Below the pieces are notes generated by a model, which ran no database searches, was not told where the DNA came from, and was given only the letters and a program-made list of their open reading frames with translations. The position numbers and the translations under genes are program-made. DNA of 19,044 bases from an uncultured Lachnospiraceae bacterium (GTDB lineage Bacteria > Bacillota > Clostridia > Lachnospirales > Lachnospiraceae): positions 1 to 19,044 of the forward strand of contig CALGGL010000165.1 of NCBI GenBank assembly GCA_937915975.1, written 5' to 3'. Below are positions 16,328 to 19,044 of this stretch, piece after piece; position 1 is the first letter of the stretch; each line of letters begins with the position of its first letter.

Positions 16328-16930
16328 TTATTTCGTGAATTTCTTTCCGTCCTTAATGACGATGCCTTTGTGGCCGGCAGAGGCGGGAGTGCCATTCAGC
16401 GTATATGAACGCGATTCAGTACCTGCGGTGTTCCGGCTCTCGTTGCTTATATTGCTGATGCCTGTCGCATCTGACGTGAGCGAGAGGGTGACGGTGATGT
16501 TGCTCTCTCCTGCTTTCAGGAATGTGCGTAGCTGGCTTTCCGACAGGCCGTCAATCTTGCCCAAGCGGGTATAGCTCCATGAGTTAGAACCATAGAACAG
16601 GCAGATGTTGCTGCCGTTATAGAGAACGACATCTCCCGGCTGTGCCGTCATCTGCTGGTTGCTTGTCGGGAGTGAGAAGCCAAGCGACCCCCATATCTCG
16701 AAGCCGCCACTGGAGTTGAGCGTAACTTTGACAGCACCGTTCTGTAGCCGTTCCACGAGTTCCTGCGTTGCCGCATTATTGGCAAGGGTTATGCTCTGAG
16801 TCTGTCCTGCGATGGTAATATACATTTTAGTCATTGTCTGTGCATTGACTTCGTTATTCCCATTCTCGCTGCATGCAACGAATACGAAGAGAGTTACAAC
16901 GAGAAAACATTTTCTGAATAAGGTTTGCAT
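16328..16930 (-). CDS. Cyclophilin-like-fold lipoprotein with secretion-type C-terminal tail
   Basis: This 200-residue protein begins with a lipoprotein signal, and Cys20 is the probable lipid-attachment site (VFVAC/SENG). Residues about 36-152 form a cyclophilin-like domain: MYITIAGQTQSI, the Asn/Ala-rich helix region, WGSLGFSLP, TAQPGDVVLYNG, and CLFYG. Such domains keep the fold of prolyl isomerases but usually lack isomerase residues. They often sit beside aldo/keto reductases and flavodoxins, as here. The last 50 residues are Ser/Thr/Asn-rich and end YTLNGTPASAGHKGIVIKDG then KKFTK, which resembles C-terminal sorting tails of Bacteroidota. The gene lies 33 bases after the reductase gene. 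Function is unknown. Confidence 0.85.
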   Translation of the reverse strand: MQTLFRKCFLVVTLFVFVACSENGNNEVNAQTMTKMYITIAGQTQSITLANNAATQELVERLQNGAVKVTLNSSGGFEIWGSLGFSLPTSNQQMTAQPGDVVLYNGSNICLFYGSNSWSYTRLGKIDGLSESQLRTFLKAGESNITVTLSLTSDATGISNISNESRNTAGTESRSYTLNGTPASAGHKGIVIKDGKKFTK

Positions 16931-16963
16931 TATGCTTGCTGACTTTCTACAATTACTAATAGT

Positions 16964-17899
16964 TCACTCCATCGTGTGTTCCCAACCGCCACGGGTGTCA
17001 ATGCCGGTGTCATCGGCAAGTTGTTCCAAGCGGGCGACCTCCTCGTCTGCCAGCACAATCTTGGCGGCTTCGGCAGCCTCGACAACGTGGCGCTCCTTGG
17101 TGGCTCCGATGATGGGCAGTGTGCCCTTGGCGATGGCCCAGGCAATGCCTATCTGCGAACAGCTGGCGCCATATTTCTGCCCGATGGCGGTCATCTCGCT
17201 GGTCAGTGCTTCCAACTGCGGCAGCACGGGGTTGTACTTCTGTCCGCGATCACTCTCTGCAGGTAGCGGATTCTCCTTGTTATATTTGCCGGACAGGGCT
17301 CCCTGCTCCAGCACCATATAGGCCCAGAATTCAATACCTTGCTCGCGGCAGTAGTCGAGCACACCGCCCTTTTCGCTCGAACGATAAAGCAGCGAGAAGT
17401 GGTTCTGCACGGCAGAGACCTTGAAACCAGCCTCGCCCAGTATCTCGTTAGCCCGACGAATCTCCTTGATGTTGTGGTTCGACACGCCCACGCGCTTCAC
17501 CTTGCCCGACTGGAGCAAGGGAATCAGTCCCGGTGTCCAACGTTCCACGTCCATCGGATTGTGAATCCAGTAGACGTCGATGTAGTCGCAGCCCATGCGC
17601 TCGATGGATGCCAGGGCCATCTTCTCTACCGAATTCTCGAACACTTCGGCAATCTGCGGGGTGAACTTCGTGGAAATCTGTACATCCGCACGGTTGTAGC
17701 CCTGTGCCAGCGAACCAAGAATCTTCTCCGACTCGCCCATACCGTAGGCCGTGGCCGTGTCCCAGAGGTTCAGTCCAGCATTCATCGCCGCATCGAATAC
17801 GGGCTTCAGGTTCTCCACGTCGGTCTTACTGCCGAATACCTTGTCTCCTCCAAATGCTCCTGCGCCCCAAGCCCAGGTGCCTAATGCAATCTTTGTCAT
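16964..17899 (-). CDS. Aldo/keto reductase
   Basis: This 311-residue NADPH-dependent oxidoreductase has a TIM-barrel fold and reduces aldehydes or ketones. The catalytic tetrad is present: Asp47 (LWDTATAYG), Tyr52, Lys78 (STKF) and His113 (VYWIHNP). VGVSNHN and the C-terminal GTLPIIGATKERHV bind the cofactor. It is first in a minus-strand operon with the cyclophilin-fold lipoprotein and flavin reductase. A TACCTTTG promoter box lies 30-37 bases upstream, with a palindrome beyond it that suits an activator. Length and motifs are fully typical. The substrate is not known. Confidence 0.95.
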   Translation of the reverse strand: MTKIALGTWAWGAGAFGGDKVFGSKTDVENLKPVFDAAMNAGLNLWDTATAYGMGESEKILGSLAQGYNRADVQISTKFTPQIAEVFENSVEKMALASIERMGCDYIDVYWIHNPMDVERWTPGLIPLLQSGKVKRVGVSNHNIKEIRRANEILGEAGFKVSAVQNHFSLLYRSSEKGGVLDYCREQGIEFWAYMVLEQGALSGKYNKENPLPAESDRGQKYNPVLPQLEALTSEMTAIGQKYGASCSQIGIAWAIAKGTLPIIGATKERHVVEAAEAAKIVLADEEVARLEQLADDTGIDTRGGWEHTME

Positions 17900-17928
17900 A
17901 ATTCTCTGTTGCTTTTAATTTGATGGTG

Positions 17929-17936
17929 CAAAGGTA
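17929..17936 (-). promoter_or_regulatory. Bacteroidota-type -7 box of the aldo/keto reductase operon
   Basis: On the minus strand these bases read TACCTTTG, within the decamer CGTACCTTTG, also found at 13474-13483 and 18299-18308. The expected upstream TTTG element is poor (TTTAG), consistent with dependence on an activator at the nearby palindrome. Confidence 0.7.
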
Positions 17937-17964
17937 CGGCGAATTCCGGATAGTCCACCTAAAC

Positions 17965-17980
17965 GATTTACTGATAAATC
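17965..17980. promoter_or_regulatory. Palindrome upstream of the aldo/keto reductase promoter
   Basis: GATTTACTGATAAATC has arms GATTTA/TAAATC around four bases. Its inner 12 bases are the reverse complement of TTTATCAGTAAA at 14731-14742, before the AraC gene. It ends about 29 bases upstream of the -7 box, in a typical activator position. Confidence 0.5.
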
Positions 17981-18029
17981 AACCACTTTTACAGATTCCC
18001 ATCTTTTTTTTCGTCTCTCTGCAGCCCAA

Positions 18030-18045
18030 GTAAATTCCAATTTAC
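18030..18045. promoter_or_regulatory. Second-type palindrome in the divergent intergenic region
   Basis: GTAAATTCCAATTTAC is a palindrome with six-base arms. On the minus strand it reads GTAAATTGGAATTTAC, one base different from the motif at 14721-14734 over their shared 14 bases. A further near copy, GTAAATCGGAATTTGG, is at 18134-18149. The region 17900-18343 otherwise holds two promoters, one hairpin and a gene remnant. Confidence 0.4.
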
Positions 18046-18058
18046 CTGTAAGTGGAAG

Positions 18059-18088
18059 GGAGCAGCATCCAATATGGGGTGCTGCTCC
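18059..18088. terminator. Hairpin at the end of the VOC gene remnant
   Basis: GGAGCAGCATCC (18059-18070) pairs with GGGTGCTGCTCC (18077-18088) over 12 positions with one G-T pair and a six-base loop. It begins four bases past the stop of the minus-strand VOC remnant, and TTTAT follows on the plus strand. A terminator is the likely role. Confidence 0.65.
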
Positions 18089-18092
18089 TTTA

Positions 18093-18260
18093 TCATATCA
18101 TTATGTTCAAGATTGAATATACGCCAATAGAAAGGTAAATCGGAATTTGGTGTTCATACATTTTTATCGGCAAGCCGTCTGGGTCTTGGAAAAAGAGAAA
18201 CCTTTTGCTAGTGTATTCATCATCTTTATCAAGTATTAAGTTTGGCGCGATTTGCCAGAT
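18093..18260 (-). pseudogene. Remnant of a VOC/glyoxalase-superfamily gene (C-terminus only)
   Basis: The minus-strand frame contains DEYTSKRFLFFQDPDGLPIK followed by MYE (about 18153-18221). This is the C-terminal signature of small glyoxalase-like VOC proteins (YaeR type), including the final metal-binding Glu. Such proteins are about 125-130 residues, so about two thirds is absent. Residues before it do not look like the family, and an odd 19-residue tail follows before the stop. The open frame continues upstream to 18326 but crosses the hydrolase promoter, so no true start is supported. It is most likely a decaying gene. Confidence 0.6.
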
Positions 18261-18300
18261 GATTGGCGCAATATCCACGGTGACATTGCACATTTTGCCG

Positions 18301-18308
18301 TACCTTTG
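18301..18308 (+). promoter_or_regulatory. Bacteroidota-type -7 box of the alpha/beta hydrolase gene
   Basis: TACCTTTG lies 35 bases before the hydrolase ATG. The preceding TTGCACATTT (18286-18295) and the CG just before the box are identical to those at 13461-13470 and 13474-13475. Confidence 0.7.
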
Positions 18309-18343
18309 CACCCGAATTTCAAACATAATAAAGAAAACAAAAC

Positions 18344-19044
18344 ATGAAAAGAGTAGAATTTAAGAACAGAGACATTACCGTAGTGGGCAATCTCTATGTG
18401 CCCGAGGAATTCAATGAAAGCAAGCAGTATCCTGCTATTGTCATCTGCCATCCCGCAGGCGGCGTGAAAGAACAAACCGCAGGCACCTATGCTGAACAGC
18501 TGGCCAAACAGGGCTATGTCACTATGGCCTACGATGCCAGTTATCAGGGAGAGAGCAGCGGCGAACCGCGACAGATGGAAAATCCTTATATCCGTACGGA
18601 AGACATCAGCGCAGCCGTGGACTTCCTGACCACGCTGCCATACGTGGATAACAACCGTATCGGTGCCCTTGGCATCTGTGCTGGAGGTGGCTATGTGGTT
18701 TCTGCTGCCATGCGTGACCGTCGCATCAAGACTGTTGCCACAGTGAGTGCCGTCAACATCGGCGAGGGCTTCCGTTATAGTTGGGGCGGTCATGCCACAC
18801 CTGACTCGCAGAATCTGATAGGACTGTTGGAAAATGTAGGCCAAACCCGTACAGCACAAGTGAATGGCAGCGAACTGGTCTATGTACCACTTGTGCCAAA
18901 GAGCAAGGAAGGACTGACGTTGCCCGATATGATAGAGGCCAACGACTACTACTGGACTCCGCGCGCCCAGCACCCCCGTGCTGTCAGCTGTATGCTCCTT
19001 GTCGATTTGGCACAGCAGGCCACGTTTGATGCCTTTCACCTCGT
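18344..19044 (+). CDS. Alpha/beta hydrolase, dienelactone-hydrolase-like, runs off the end
   Basis: 233 residues are visible, and the gene continues past the window. The core reads AIVICHPAGGVKEQ (oxyanion-hole region), GYVTMAYDASYQGESSGEP, and ALGICAGGGYVVSAA. In the last, Cys112 stands at the nucleophile position (GxCxG), as in dienelactone hydrolases, rather than the usual Ser. The catalytic Asp and His would lie in or beyond the unread C-terminal part. Homologues occur next to AraC regulators, flavodoxins and aldo/keto reductases, and the shared promoter architecture links it to this locus. It likely hydrolyses small esters or lactones; the substrate is unknown. Confidence 0.9.
   Translation, partial: MKRVEFKNRDITVVGNLYVPEEFNESKQYPAIVICHPAGGVKEQTAGTYAEQLAKQGYVTMAYDASYQGESSGEPRQMENPYIRTEDISAAVDFLTTLPYVDNNRIGALGICAGGGYVVSAAMRDRRIKTVATVSAVNIGEGFRYSWGGHATPDSQNLIGLLENVGQTRTAQVNGSELVYVPLVPKSKEGLTLPDMIEANDYYWTPRAQHPRAVSCMLLVDLAQQATFDAFHL

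Noticed and set aside
16321..16395. N-terminal extension of the flavin reductase
   Set aside because: These 25 codons overlap the end of the cyclophilin-like gene and do not resemble the family; the ATG at 16320 gives the normal start.
18236..19039. Open frame of 267 codons on the minus strand
   Set aside because: It is antisense to the alpha/beta hydrolase, which has clear family motifs and a promoter.

Overview
The window is best read as two unrelated pieces of gut-type bacterial DNA joined in one contig, with a sequencing adapter on its left end. Bases 1-33 are the Illumina TruSeq read-2 adapter. Bases 34 to about 13,465 are AT-rich, almost wholly minus-strand, have Shine-Dalgarno sites and TTGACA/TATAAT promoters, and look like a motile Clostridia/Lachnospiraceae-type Firmicute. 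From about 13,465 to the end the DNA is visibly more GC-rich, has no Shine-Dalgarno sites, and has the TAnnTTTG promoter box of Bacteroidota; the proteins look like Prevotella/Bacteroidales. The join cuts off the front of a cheV-like gene. A chimeric assembly or chimeric template explains this better than gene transfer. Assignments are by eye, with no database search.

Left piece, from low coordinates: a minus-strand operon reads ATPase (5319-4651), large FtsX-type permease (4647-1834), a long inverted repeat, OmpR/PhoB-family regulator (1702-1040) and its sensor kinase (1053 to the adapter). This is the layout of envelope-stress or antimicrobial-peptide detection and export modules. Its promoter carries a 9-bp direct repeat with 11-bp spacing, the pattern expected for an OmpR/PhoB regulator, which suggests autoregulation. 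Upstream lie an unusual GC-rich block, a near-symmetrical terminator and a tRNA-Gly(GCC) with its own strong promoter. Then, all on the minus strand in transcription order, come the cheV-like fragment, argD, an M18 aminopeptidase and a 1450-residue hybrid sensor with two beta-propellers. In that sensor the phospho-accepting histidine of the kinase is replaced by asparagine, while its ATP site, receiver Asp and Hpt His remain.

Right piece: a compact redox and small-molecule metabolism locus. Plus-strand genes encode a flavodoxin-like NAD(P)H oxidoreductase, a hexapeptide acetyltransferase and an AraC-family regulator. These converge on a minus-strand operon of aldo/keto reductase, a cyclophilin-fold lipoprotein and a flavin reductase. 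A divergent intergenic region of about 440 bp holds two promoters, a hairpin, a remnant of a VOC/glyoxalase gene and copies of an AT-rich palindrome also found just before the AraC gene. A dienelactone-hydrolase-type alpha/beta hydrolase then runs off the right end. The shared palindromes suggest one regulator for the locus. Detoxification of carbonyl or quinone compounds is a plausible but unproven role.
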